Assembly: GCF_003945595.2 (NCBI RefSeq)
Contig: NW_024103729.1
Coordinates: 492,950-556,949 of the forward strand
Source: Pipra filicauda
Lineage: Eukaryota > Chordata > Aves > Passeriformes > Pipridae
DNA length: 64,000 bases
Direction of reading: 5' to 3'
The notes below the pieces were generated by a model. It saw nothing but the letters and a program-made list of their open reading frames with translations, was not told where the DNA came from and did no database searches. This document shows, piece after piece, positions 23,411-36,010 of the stretch (positions within the stretch are counted from its first letter, which is position 1; each line of letters begins with the position of its first letter). Position numbers and translations under genes: made by a program.

Positions 23411-26400
23411 AGATTAAAGAGGCAGGAAGGTCCTATGGAATAAGCCCTCTACCAATTTCATTCTGTATTCCATAGTGGGAGAGAAGTACATTAAAAGGTA
23501 GAATAAAAAGAAATGTTAGGTAAGTCCCTCATATTTTTTCATTAACTGTATTGTTGCTTCTTTGGAGCACTTCAAAGCAAGATGGTCAGAGAAAGAAAAA
23601 ATTTTCTTGTTCAAGTTCATTACCAAGCAATTATGACTTTTTAAAAATAAAATGTCTATGAGATTTCAGTCCCCTTATCTTTTACTCAGGCTTTCCTGAA
23701 GATATTTTACTTTAATTTCAATAAGAAAGATTTAAAGATTGAATCAGTTTTATCTCTTCTTCGTAGCTGGCTGTTTATTATCCCTTTTAAATGTATTCCT
23801 GACTTTTTGTGTGCAGTTCTTTGGAACTCCATATTTATATCTTGCCTACTCTCTGCCTTTGTGGACTATGGTTACTAACCTGTGAAACCCAGTGGTCTCC
23901 AATTGAACTAATCATAAAATACTATGTAAACATCTCCCTGCATCAAGGATATATATTAAGTTACATTCCACACAGACAATGCGAAATAAAAATATTGTAA
24001 CTGAGAAATGGGTATCGAATACAAATGTTATTAATGTACCTCCCAAAGACTGCTCAGAGGCAAAGGTGACCGCAGGGACGGAGGTGGATGGTTACAGGCT
24101 GCCTTCTCTAACATCTGTGTAAATACTGGAGTGGTGGCCCCTCTAAGTTACAAGGGCTGCAGTTTCAAATATTAAACTACAAAAAAGTCTGTCTGTGACT
24201 GTACTAAAGAAATTGCCTTTAGTATCTTTTCTTTTTTCTTTTTGGCTGATAGTATTAAGGAAAATACCAGAAGACCACCAAGGAAGAAAGGGGCAGGAAA
24301 AGGACATAGGCATAATGAATGAATGCCAAAATTTAATTGACACAGTAGCGGCTCATACTGTCTGTTCTCTTTGTGGACATGTTACTCTTTGTATGTTGAT
24401 AACAGTAATCTTCCAAAGAACCATATCAAATGGACTTGTAATCCCTCCAATCATTAAAAAAAAAAAGTATCTTCTTTAAATCATATCCTTTTCCCCAAAA
24501 GTCAAGTATCCTGAACATTAAAACAGCTAAGCAGAATGTTTAGAATAAGTTTTGATATCAAGGAGACAGAGTTAACTGTTAAAAACAGCCTTACGATGAT
24601 CATTGCCATAGAGGCACCAGTAGTCTAGAGGAAGGTATAGATAGATGGTTTAAAATGGGAAACTAGGACACTAAAGACCTGTGCTTGATTGTATGTCTTC
24701 CAATTTTCCTGGTAGACTTCTCTGAAAGACTTTTTTAAATTCACATAAGCCTGATTTTTTTCACCCTAAGCTTCAGGTTCAGTTTGCAAATAGTGCCAAG
24801 ATACCCATGTAGGAATGCAAACATGTGTGCTACAATTTATAAATTGCTCCAGTGTGTTGTTTTAAGAATGAATGGAAGGAAAATGTGGTTGAATATAGAT
24901 GCAGCCTGCTCTATGTGTAGGAAAGCATAACAGGCTGGAAATCACTTGTTCTAAATTTCAGCATTTTTATTTTCTCTTCAGTGGAAGGACATGTTGACAC
25001 AGGGAGGTCTTGTGACCAGTCCAAATAAAGACATATCAGTAATAACAAAAATAGAGAAATTTTAAAGTTTTACACTGCAAGTAGTCACATGAGCTTAATA
25101 TCAATTACTACTTCTGATTTTACGTAATCTAGGTGAAAACTGCTTTTTACAGCAGAAATCTTGGGTAGAATATGTATAAGAAAACATTAGATTGGATCAG
25201 AACTCTTTTGCTGCACGTGGGAAGTATGTGGCATTACTTTAAAAGTTGCCTTAAATGAGGTGGCTCCATTGTGCACGAGGAATTTTTCTTAAAGGAAATG
25301 GTGAGGTGTAGTAATGATCTAGAGAGATTTTCCCTGGACTCTTAATTATCTCTAAGACCTGAGCCCACTGTGATGGACACTGTGATTTATATCTATAAAC
25401 ACCACTTTGAATATTTCCATCTCCCCCTCTGTGTGTTTTTATATTTACCTGGAAAGTATCTATTTCTCAGCAATACAGGTTTAAGTTCCAGTCTAAACTG
25501 AAGCTTATATCTTCTGGCTTCTGTTGGAGGTGGGAGGGAAGGCACACAGGAACAGGGGAGGAAGTATGGTACAAAATTGTTAATGTCTCTGTGATAAGGT
25601 AATTTACCTGGTTAGCACAGAGATTAAGCCGGTTTTTAACAACTGGAGGTCAAAGACAAAAAAATCAGGAAGTTCACAGCCATGCACATAAAACCATTTT
25701 TGCACAACACGTGGGTCTTCTGTATAGAACTCCTGTAAGTTGTATTGATCATGGTCTTCCCTGTGACTGTGTCAATGGAATAATTTATGTAAAAATCCCA
25801 AACAAGCAAAACAAAAAAATCAACAACAAAATACTAAAAAAAACCCCAAACCCTCAATTTTTGTGATGCTTGAATTTGTGTTTAACAAATGAAGACCGGT
25901 GGGTTTGACTATTTCGTTTTAAGAACTTACTTGTCTCCAAAAGAAACCAAATACACTTCAATTAAAACTAAAAAAAATCTCCAACCACATCTCTTTCTGT
26001 AATGTGGTCTCTGAGGGGATCCCTGTATGGTACAGTGCAGTCCAGTGATGATGTGCATGATCCAGCTGTGTCAGGCATGCAGGGTATCCTGTTAAGTGCA
26101 TCTCCTGTGCAGTGATACTGCCAATGATAATGTCCAGATCCCAAAACATTGCACCACATAACACTGCCCTCTTATTTCCTCAGAAAAAGACATTTTAGTC
26201 ATGCCTCATTATTATATTTGAAACAGGTGGGTTCAGAAAAGTACAGAATTAACTATGCAACTGCAATAATGTCAATGCTGAGTATGTATATGAAGATTTT
26301 GATTGCCAGGTTGGCAGAAGACTGTACTAAATTTCAATACAATATCTTTAAGTCCATATACAATACAGCTGTGGATTTAGTGTTGGAGATAAGTCTCACT

Positions 26401-26999
26401 GCTTATCATGAACACCCCAATTCTTTTCGTTCCGCTGTTTGCTACCTCTGATTTTTGTGAAGCAGCTCCTGAGTAATCATTATGTTATTCAGATGAAAGT
26501 TTTCAGGCATCTCAACCATAGCCATTCAAGGGAACCAGAGAGTAATATTTGAGATGAATCCCCTTGTATCTAGGAATAAGTTGATCTAGCCACTGGGCTA
26601 TGCATAAGAAAGTATTTGGCTTTTTGCAGGATGCTTCTATTGGGAAGATAATTGTTCTGACACGTGCTGGGTTCAGCAGTCTGTGCCAACCTGAACCAGA
26701 ACATGGGATGAGAGTCAGGCAGACTGGAGTGAATGGCACAGAAGTGCTGTGCTGCCATTGGATGCCTCTTCCCAATGACTTTCACACATGCAAGAGGATC
26801 TCTTCTTCCTCGCTCATGAAATAGCTGCAGAAAACTGATACTGGGTGAACTGCCTGCTTTCAGCTGAAATAAAAGCAATATTTTTACAGCAGTATGCTGC
26901 TTTATTGACAAGAACATGAGCATTTTTTTATTGTATCAGCATTTACCATTTTCCAAATTTTTAATTGGAAGTTAATGATATATGGCTTTTCTAGTAACT
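23411..26999. other. Non-coding stretch
   Basis: There is no supported gene. A donor-like word at about 23520 (GTTAG then GTAAGT) has a 44-base open segment before it starting after CATAG at about 23474, which is too short to judge. A frame at 26149-26451 (+, 100 codons) lacks splice context. The rest is A+T-rich intron-like sequence. Confidence 0.5.
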
Positions 27000-27830
27000 A
27001 AATGAATATTTGAATCACTGCAAGTTGCTTTAATAATTGTTCAGCTAATCGTTTAAATTGTCTTTACTTGTGCAAAGTCATATAAATGGTAAAAATTAAA
27101 AATTAATCAACTTGATTTACGTAACTAAAAGCTGCCATCTAATGGATATTTTTCAATAGAAGACAGCAGTAATTATGCCGAAAAAAAATTCATTCCTGTA
27201 GTTTGAACGATTATAGCAATTTCCACTGGGGGATTTCGCAGTCAGGTTCCAGTTCTGGGCAACAGTGATTAATATAATGGTTATTAATGAGAATTCATTT
27301 TTGTACATTGAGGGGTGTTTGGGTGTCAGTGTTCCAAAAGCAATGCGGTTAGCATATTAATTATAAAAGATAGCATTGTACTGGTGACTAAGTAACTATA
27401 TTGATTTTTTCTCATTTTCTGTGATGTGAAAGGTCAATTAGACTTATAGAAACAATGGAGCCTTCACAGCAGGAACTATCGTTTCACTGTGCTGACATCT
27501 TTTTAGCCATGTACAAAGTTCATTAAATGTGCAAAGGTAGTAACGTTAAAAGGAAGAAAGTGATTGGGTCAGAGGTCACCAACCATGGCAAGCTGACAGC
27601 CTCTTGTGGATTACACCACGGGAGCTAAGTAATAGTGAGAATTGCCTTTCAGGTTGCCCACTGGGACCGAGGGGAATGAAGTCATAAGCAGCTAATACTA
27701 TTGGGTTAATTAAAAGGAATATTGACAGCAGCTTTGTTTGTCTTGCACTGAATGGGATGCTGTTAACCAAGTATTTTATTGGGTTACATAACATTAGCGA
27801 ATTTTTGTCTTAAATAATAGATTGCCAAAT
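27000..27830. promoter_or_regulatory. Probable conserved non-coding (enhancer-like) cluster
   Basis: This stretch has no repeats, few homopolymers and an unusual density of developmental transcription-factor words. It has several TAAT/ATTA homeodomain cores (TTAATTAA near 27705), a SOX word AACAATGG near 27451, a CTTTGTTTG word near 27732, an AGAGGTCACC nuclear-receptor-like half-site near 27570, and a CTCF-like motif at 27132-27145. Open frames are short. In birds and mammals this texture is typical of deeply conserved enhancers in gene deserts and introns, but conservation itself cannot be seen here. Confidence 0.35.
27132..27145 (-). promoter_or_regulatory. CTCF-like motif
   Basis: CTGCCATCTAATGG matches 13 of 14 positions of the reverse complement of the CTCF core CCASYAGRKGGCRS. 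The one mismatch is at the S position beside the CCA. Binding is not demonstrated. Confidence 0.35.
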
Positions 27831-30625
27831 TTTAACATCCACAGTGTTCCAGTAAACAGGTATTGAACCAAACATGTCTGACACTTGTACAGTCTTCTGT
27901 TTCACTGTCTCTGTTTGCATGGCATGACGTAATCTGTTCAGGTTATTTTCCTTTCCATTGAAGTTGGCTCTGCCAGATGTTAATGTCCAAACATTTTCAC
28001 AGGAAGGTTACAAGCAGCTAAAGATCTCCCCTTCCTGAAGTATCATGGCTTACTAAATAATACTGTGGTGTCTGTCATTTTGCTTGTTTGGTCAAGAATT
28101 TATAAAGCTTTTAACACTTTTAGCTTCAGTCTCATTTAAAACAGTAAGACCCAAAGCACGCAAGGCAAAGCCAAAGTCCCTACACGAAGGACAAGAAGTA
28201 TTGTGATTTAGGACTTGATTCGATTTGTATTATTCTAATGTTTGTGGAACAACTGAGTAAAACATTCATGACCATCTTAGTGAAATTAATAACTTTAAGA
28301 GCACATCTGTGAAGATTTTAAAATTGATTGCCATTTCTGCATCAAAACGACAGGTTTTCATACTAAGTGTTCAGGAGAATAACCTTACATTTTAATAAGT
28401 TTTCAAGGTGTTTTTCTTCACTGCTACACCGAAAGCATTATTTATATGCTAGATGTGACTAATTTGCTTGTAGTCTTCATCTCAAAACATCAGTGTTTTT
28501 ACTTTTCCATGCTAAAAAGAAAGAACTTGATGTGAAGTCTCCATGTAGCAATATATGTCTGATTGCTTCGAATTTTGTGTGATCGTTCTTTGATTTGAAA
28601 ATGAGCTCAGAGCTGGCAGTGCAGAGATGTACAGGTAGACTTCAAAGCTGACTTTCTTCTTCCGTTTTCTGCTCTGACACTACCGTCCCTTTGGTTTGTT
28701 TTGCAGAAGCCTACAGTAATACATACTTCATTATCTGACAACGTTTAGAAAAAAAGGGAAGCAGAAATATAATTATTCTCTTTATTAACCGAGATATGAA
28801 GGAAAAGTGAAGATGGAATCACTCCTTGCATGTACGAGAGAGGCACATTATCAACTGTATTTATATAAGAAAAATGTAAAAACATGCACTATTGTGATAT
28901 AACCAGATTGTTATGAAATAGTAATTTCTACCTTTTGAAAACTGCTCCTATTGCAAATCAGGAGAAGTGCTGGGAATGGTAGGAGACTGAAAAGGAATTG
29001 TACATCCAGATTATTAGAGTTTGTTTTTTTATGTTTATGTTTTAAGGGTTGGATGGCTTAAACTGTGAAAAGGACAAATTTGACACCTGACAGAAGCTAG
29101 TCTTCTGATAAACAAAACCTTGCCTTTCTGCATTGCTTCAATAAAATAGGTATACAGATGTAGTCAGCTCTGTTTTAATAGTTAGACAGTTGTGAGGATG
29201 TGCACTCTGCAAATTGAGCTCAGGTCATTAATAACAGTCACCTCATTATTTCTTGCAGTGACTCTTCTCCAATCCCTTTTTGTGGCAATGTATGAATGAA
29301 ACCCTTCACTTTGGGCTGTGATCATTGTCTTGTAAAAATCCATCCAGTCAAAGCATCCAGGAATGCCCTGTAATAAGAATTTTGTGCTGTATGTTGTGTT
29401 AGGAAGTAAATCCTTTTATCTTGAAGGAATTGTCCAGGCTCTTGTGAGTTGTTAAGGCTCCAAAGCCCTGTGAGATGCAGGAATTTTGCTAGTCCTGTAC
29501 ACAGGGACTTCGGGCAGAGTCTTGCCCAACATGTCCCAGCTGCGTAGTGCAACAGGTATCTCAGGGCAGGGCTCTCAGGTCCGAGCTCAGTATGCGTACT
29601 GTAAATTTATGTGCTCTTTTCTAAGGACTGGGTGCTATTTTGGTTGAGGTAGGGTCCAAGAAGCAATAAAACTCTCTGTTTCTATAAAAGCTGAATAGTA
29701 ATTGCTCAATGGAAACCTTAGCAGACATCAAGAAGGTGAGATGGAAAAGCAGATTCTGTTCACAGATATCGAGTCTCTGAGGTAAAGCAATATATGCATG
29801 TTCAGTGGATGAGCACTGCGCTCCGGAGAGAGAACTTGACACTTCTATTCACATCTTTCACAGTTCTCATCTGCAAGTGATAACTTTTGACACCACTGCC
29901 TGTGTGTGAAGGGTACTGATGGCCAGAGTAATGCACAGTCACTGTCCTCATACTGTAAGGCTGGCACCTGAAACAGGTACAGCCCTTCTAATGAAACAGC
30001 TACATGGGTTTGCACTCCAAGCTTACGTGATCTAATTTGAAGGCAAGTAAGTGGGTCATATCTAGTACCTAAGCATGAGCCCTCATCATTAGTGTGCCTG
30101 TTATCCAGTGTTGTGTAGCATATCTGCAGGGGTGCAATCTTGCCTCTGGGTGTCCCTGATATTTGTGGTTACTGATTAGTTGCTGCCACTGGCTCTTCCT
30201 GATAAATTCCACATGTGGAGGCAAAGACTTGAAGTAGCCTGATGTTGTGATACACTGAAAGTGTGTAATGAGTAGCTTCTTCAGGAGCACTAATTTGTAT
30301 GTTTTTTCATAGATACTTTTTAAAGTTATGTGTCTGACTTGTTGACCGAGATTTATGTACAAAAGCAGCATTGCCCGAACTCCACCTGCAGCACGGGTTA
30401 TACTTCAAAGCTGATGCTGCTTACAAAGCATTCTTTTGTCTCCACAGTGGATTTTCACCTGAATATCAAGTTGGCTGAAAAAAGCAATGGGGTGGCAAGG
30501 ATTTTAAAACTAATCATATTAATTCATCTCCCTTTGTAGTGATCACAAATGAAGTATATTCTCAAAGCGGCAAGTTTTTATTCTGAAGTGATCAAAAGGT
30601 TTTGCCCTAATGCATGTTTATTCAT
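27831..30625. other. Non-coding stretch
   Basis: I see no supported gene. Part of it (about 28250-28400) has the same non-repetitive texture as the enhancer-like cluster to its left. Minus-strand frames at 29322-29552, 29621-29842 and 30069-30371 (73-100 codons) have no splice context and no recognised family. Confidence 0.45.
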
Positions 30626-31103
30626 TTAAAAAAAAATAATAGTTGGACCTGTGAGCTCAGCTGAGCATAGATCGCTGTGTGCTAGCACCATGCATGTTCC
30701 GAATGGATGGGTGTAAGCCAGCTCCAAAATACGAGCTATAACTGCCTGACAGATGTCCCAGTGTGCCAGTGCATCACTATTGCTTCCAGACAAGCACTGG
30801 CTCACACGTTGCCCTCCTGAGCCACGGATATCTCTGTGGTGGCTCTTCAGCCAAGTGCTGAAATAGTTCATGTTCATTTAAGTCTGATAAATGTCTGATG
30901 TCTGACAGGGAGACCACTTTGACAACCCATGGCAGCCTGCCTTTCAGACAGTCTGTAGATTTACAGCCTTCAGCAGATATGTTGATTCTGTGAGGGAATG
31001 TGGAGCTCTTCTGTGCTGCCCACGCTTCACTGTCATGTTTCTGAACCTCCTTCTGAACAAAATCTTTCACTCTTTTTCTGGACGTTCTCTTGTCTAGGTA
31101 TCA
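30626..31103 (-). pseudogene. Possible decayed coding segment, unknown family
   Basis: On the minus strand a frame runs from about 31103 down to a stop at 30777, with a fairly protein-like translation: charged residues (RKRVKDFVQKEVQKHDSEAW) and then VVKVVSLSDIRHLSDLNEHE. A second minus frame (30626-30877) overlaps it in another register and reads on, as if a frameshift had occurred. The segment is G+C-richer than its flanks. I recognise no family and see no A-tail or target-site duplication that would prove a processed copy. It may be chance. Confidence 0.2.
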
Positions 31104-34100
31104 CAGATTTTCCACATACCACCCCCCACCCTGTTTTAAACAGTATTTTTGGATAAAGTGCTCCTTCTTAAGCAGAAAGCTCTGTAACTAATTACAGCTC
31201 AACTGTAAGGTGTAGAAGTTAGACAAAACATTATTCTGCAATTTCAGACATGATTGCTTCTCTATGCACCTTTCTGTTGCCCTTCAGGCTGATGTCACAG
31301 TTTCTCCACCTACAAGTAACTGCCTTATTTCAATGTCATATGAGAAATGAAGAAATTATGTAAATTACCTCCTCACTCTATTATGACATCATGAGCTTGA
31401 GGAGAAATGAACTCATTTATTTGGGAGGAATAAACCATCCCAAGAGAAGTGCATGTCTGGCAGTTATTTTTCCATGAAAAGATAAGGGTGTAATAAGGGA
31501 AAATATAGTAAACATTTTTTTCTTTAAACTTCTGTTTCAAGGATGCTGCCTTAGTGCAGAAGTGGCATTTCATCACATCCACAAACTTTCTTATTGAATC
31601 TGTAGAAACCAATAGGATTAAAGCATGTGATTTAAGCTGTTCATGTGCCTGATGGTCCCAGGCCTCTTCACCTTCTTTATAAAGCTGTTTAGTGGCAACT
31701 CTTCATTTGCTATTGTCATACCTAGTGACTTGTACTACTCTTGAACCAGATCCTCAGATTTATCTTGGTTTCTAAATTGTTCAACAGAATATGAACCAGT
31801 GTGTTAATTTTTTGAAAAGCAAACTCAGTTTAGTTATCATCACAGTCTAGAGGAAAAAAAAGGTTGTGTTATTCATTTATGCTATGACTGTACTCCATTC
31901 AATTTAAAAAATAATTGTGATCCTGCTGCAATGGTGAAACAAAGTTCTGTTCTCTTTGAGAGAAAATGACTTGCCGGGTATCTGTTTTCAGGTTGACTCC
32001 ACTAACCTGTACCACTGTTTGTGGAAACAGAGTGATAAAAGTTGCAAACTCCCAAAGTAAAAAAGTGTACATAGCAGCAGCCAGAAATCAAAAGCAGCAT
32101 AGGTCTTCCCCTCCTCTTTATCAAAAGTAATACCAGAAAGTAGAGGTTTTGAGATTCTGGCATTCTAAAATACCACATTTAAACACTAAAAATGCTAACA
32201 TTTACATTTCTCTTTTTCTTTAAATCTGAAAGTTAAACCACCTTGAATAACTGCCAGATACTTAGATCTACATACAAATGCAGACTACCAGGCCATTCCC
32301 CTTGACTCAGTATTCTGACTCTAATCAAGGCTGGTATTTAAAAGAAATGGCTGAGTTATGGAGTTAACTGTCCACAGGGACAGTTTTTCTCTAACCCTCA
32401 TTATTTAGATTTGGCTTACATTCCACAGCATGATGTTAAGCAACTAAGATACATCATCAATGGTGAGGACATCTTAGTTCTGAAAAGCAAATTATTTAGG
32501 TATATTTTTCAAAACTTATTATAAATCAATCTACATTTCTTAAATGGAAAAACCATGAAATTCTGGAACAAGTTTCTTTCAAATGTATATAGTACTGCAG
32601 CATAAAAATTCTATAGGAAACAAACTTACTCTTAGTAAAGTCAGGTTTAATGTAATAGCTTCCACACACTTCAGGGTGGAAAAAAGTTATATACAAATGT
32701 CCTCAGTCTTTTGGAAAGGCTGTGACCTGCATGATATTTAAAAGTCCACAGGAGTACGTAGGAATGAACACAGCAGTTGTTCCCTCATAGTATGTTATTA
32801 CAAAGAGAACTGGGGGTCAAATTGCATGAATGATAAATGGAAGGTGCTTGAAATGAGTTGGTTCTTTTTTGAACATTATACATTGACCTTGGCAGTTTTG
32901 ACAATTACATCCATCATTTCTAAGAATCCATTCCAGAACACCCGTCTGTTCTCTAATGTGGCCAAGTAAACAGGATTTGTGAATACACGAATCAAAGATT
33001 GATCTCCTGTGCCTATACACTGATTAACAGTTGGTTTCTTGGTGCAACTTTTTCATTCTATGAATTATGCGAAGATCATAATTCACCATGGCACACCTGT
33101 AGACAAGCATGTTGGAATGCTTTAATCTTCACTCACAAGGTCTTGGTAGAATCGATAGTTGGCTTCTGAGTTTCATAAGCAAAATGGAATAAAACCATTA
33201 AAAAGCACATTGTATACAGCAAAAATGATGTTTCACTGCCTTAGCGTTCCCCCTAGCAACAGAACTTGCTGAAGACAAAGATGGAACAAACCATGATGGA
33301 AAAACCTAGCTGCCCTCCAACATCAACATTCTCAGGCACTTGAAAAGTAAAAATAAGCATTTCTGCCTGGAATTTACAGCTTATCCATCTCAGACTGACC
33401 ATGTAAACAGGTCTTACAATCTGAAAATGGGTAACAAAGCATGCTTCCAGCAGCAATGTTTAACAGGGGTGTATTCTTGGGTAATACCCTTCTCTTCACC
33501 AGAACATCTCTATTCATTTGAAAGGTGCTGAGCTGAATCAGCGTTGGTTTGTAACTCAGCAGTACAGAAACACATAGAATCACCTGTGTACCTTCCAGTG
33601 TACTTCTACAGTCTTTAACAAGAAACATGGAAAGCAACGTGAGCCTTCACAGAAGGGCGAGGTGACTGAAAACTTGCTCACAGCATAAATGGATGGAGAT
33701 TGAGTCTGAGATGCGAGAAGGGTGAGACCCAAAGCTCTGTCACCTTGGAAGGGAGCCAGGTAGGGACCATCCAAACATAACTGTGTAAATGGCAAAACCT
33801 GAGTTTGTGGAATTAATGTAATGGTATCAGTTATGAAGGCAACCCCTAAAGTAGAGATTTATCCAGCTTTTAGTTCTCCTCAGGAGATATGGCAAAAGTG
33901 AGACTAACGAGAGCTCCAAGAGGTGGCTGGTGTGACAGGGTGCAGGCTTTGTGGAGATGGGCTTAGGACAAGAGCTAGACACAAGAAAATATGATATTTC
34001 ATGTCCTTAGCTGTGATATAAAGGTTTTGTAACTTCTGCACTCTCACAGGTAATTGTGTAATACTTAATTTTATTTTTTTCTTTACAAAATTACTCAGAG

Positions 34101-35381
34101 TTGGAATATATTAGTAAAGTGAAAGAGAATTTTCACTCTGCAAAACCTCACTAATTCTTAATTTTGCCTGCTATTCTTTCATGCTAATTTTGGTAGGAAA
34201 ATACACTTATGTAAAGTGTATTAATGAAGGAACCAGACTTAAAATGCTTGCTAAAAATGGTCTGACTGGAGATACAAACCCTAGAAAGGAAGTATGTAAA
34301 GCACTATAATGTCCATAAACTATCTTTTTGCCACTGACCTCCTATGTTTATCCAGATTATCTGTAGGTTTATGTGACATTTGAAAATGGAAAACTGCTCT
34401 TTTTTTTGTAAGCCAAGCATTTTTTTCAACCAGTTTTTCTCCTTAATAGAAACATTCCTTTGCCTACAATTCAGACTGGGTAATACAGATAGAGTTTTTT
34501 CTCCTGTTTCTTGGCTCCCATAGAATATTCTTATTGCATATTTCCTTGCATATTCTGATACTCTTTCATTTTCACAATTTTATGATGTGGCTTTAGAAAA
34601 ACCTGCAAAAAATCCATCCACCATAACTATATCTATTATTAATTTTGCTATTAATTTCACACATTACATTACAGGAATTGACAATCTACTACACTGATGT
34701 AAAGTTCAGTCTTCCCCTCCTCCTCCTCCTCGACTGAATGAACTATAAAGAGACCAAAATGGTTATGTGACAAAGAATTAAATGGATTGCACCAGGTGGT
34801 ATCACAGGTGCCTGCTTAATTCCTGTTGACAGAGTCTGTAGCTCAGGGATGGGGAAGGATGGAGATTCCCTGACTGCTGGTTAGAATTAGGGTAGGGAGA
34901 GGGGAGTCAGATTAATGGCTCTAGCTCAAGCCTTGAACCTATTACAGGGGATTATTATTATAAGTGGAATTAAATTTACTGGAACAGACCACAGGTCCAT
35001 CCGGTTGAGGATCTTGTGACTGGAAGAGGTGTGTGCTGACGCTTTAAATGAAGGTGTGTAGCATTCTCTTGCACTCCTCTTGATAAAGGGAAAATGGTCA
35101 AAACAGTGTTGTCTCTCTCTTGCTGGGACAGACAGAGGCATAATTTCAGCAGTGTGCTTACAGTTGCCTAATGAAAGCACAAAAAGGTTCAAGTTGAGAC
35201 AAGCTTAGTGTAGCTGCTGCCTTGGGTCAGGGGGTGAGTTCCTCCCCAACCCACCAGCAGCACTGCTGAGTTTGGACCATAAGGCTCCCTGTTGGGAGCA
35301 TCAGATGTCGCTGCATGAAGGACATGCATGGAGCCCTTCTACCAGATGGGGTGCTTTGCTAATCAGTTAAATCTGCTTTAG
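31104..35381. other. Non-coding stretch, intron-like upstream of the 35.4-kb exon
   Basis: There is no supported gene. A (CCT)5 run lies at 34716-34730. The last 150 bases before the exon are G+C-richer and contain a good donor-like word (GGGG then GTGAGT, about 35235), whose preceding 25 bases would be in the right phase for the exon. That is too short to call. Confidence 0.45.
34716..34730. repeat. (CCT)5 microsatellite
   Basis: Five uninterrupted CCT units lie in a pyrimidine-rich context. Confidence 0.85.
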
Positions 35382-35527
35382 CTGATCTTCTCATGGCATG
35401 GATGGAAACCAGATTTTTGAGTTCATTTGAGCGGGAATATCTAGCAGCCAAGTACAAAGAGTTCCCTTTAGACTGCTCTGCTGAAACAGGAAGTATAGAG
35501 AGATTAATTTCCCAAATCAAGGCAAAG
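35382..35527 (+). CDS. Internal coding exon of an unidentified gene (partial CDS)
   Basis: This 146-nt exon is the best coding signal in the window. The acceptor is TCTGCTTTAG (AG at 35380-35381), with a branch-point-like TGCTAATC about 20 bases upstream. The donor is GCAAAG then GTATGC, with GT at 35528-35529. It begins with the last two bases of a split codon and ends on a codon boundary. The 48 complete codons start DLLMAWMETRFLSSFEREYL, continue AAKYKEFPLDCSAETGSIER and end LISQIKAK. The translation is amphipathic and charged (Glu, Lys, Arg, Leu), helix- or coiled-coil-like, with few of the Cys, His and Ser residues seen in chance frames here. I do not recognise the protein and assign no function. 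Partner exons are not identified with confidence; the next spliceable block is 35832-36010. The rest of the gene may lie outside the window. Confidence 0.6.
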
Positions 35528-35831
35528 GTATGCATTTAATATAAGTGCACCTTTTGGTGAGGATTGTTTTCATTCAAATCTATCTATCTTAGCAATAACC
35601 AGTTAAAATTTATTGTGGTCTGGTGTAAACAGCTCTTGCCTTTCTATGTTAATGTCTAATAGTGATGGCTTCAAGGAAAATTGATTAGTCTTTGCTGAAA
35701 GACTGAAATAAGCATCATAGCAGAGAATACCAAAATCATATGTGACAGACAAGGTAGCTCCCTTTGTGAAATTTTTAAATGTGCAGGTGATTCTGGCTGA
35801 AGAATGGTGAAAGCCTGCTTGTTCTCTGCAG

Positions 35832-36010
35832 TTACCCCCAAGCACTGCCTGCCCATTTCTGTGTCCTGCTCTGTGCACCTGCCTGTACAGACAAGCCTGT
35901 GCACGGCTGAGCTTGGCTGTGTGGGTCAGGATGAGCTGCAGCAAAGCTCAGCCTCTCCAGGAGGCACAGCTGGGCTCCAGTTTGCTCCTGCAGTTCAGTA
36001 ACTGCTGCAG
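35832..36010 (+). other. Candidate next exon (179 nt), phase-compatible but weakly protein-like
   Basis: A TTGTTCTCTGCAG acceptor ends at 35831 and CTGCTGCAG then GTAATA gives a donor at 36011. The phase-0 frame, which the preceding exon requires, is open throughout (59 codons plus two bases, starting LPPSTACPFLCPALCTCLYR). However, the block is G+C-rich, other frames on both strands are open too, and the translation is Cys- and Leu-rich. It could be an alternative or non-coding exon, or chance. The intron between the two would be 304 bases. Confidence 0.25.
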
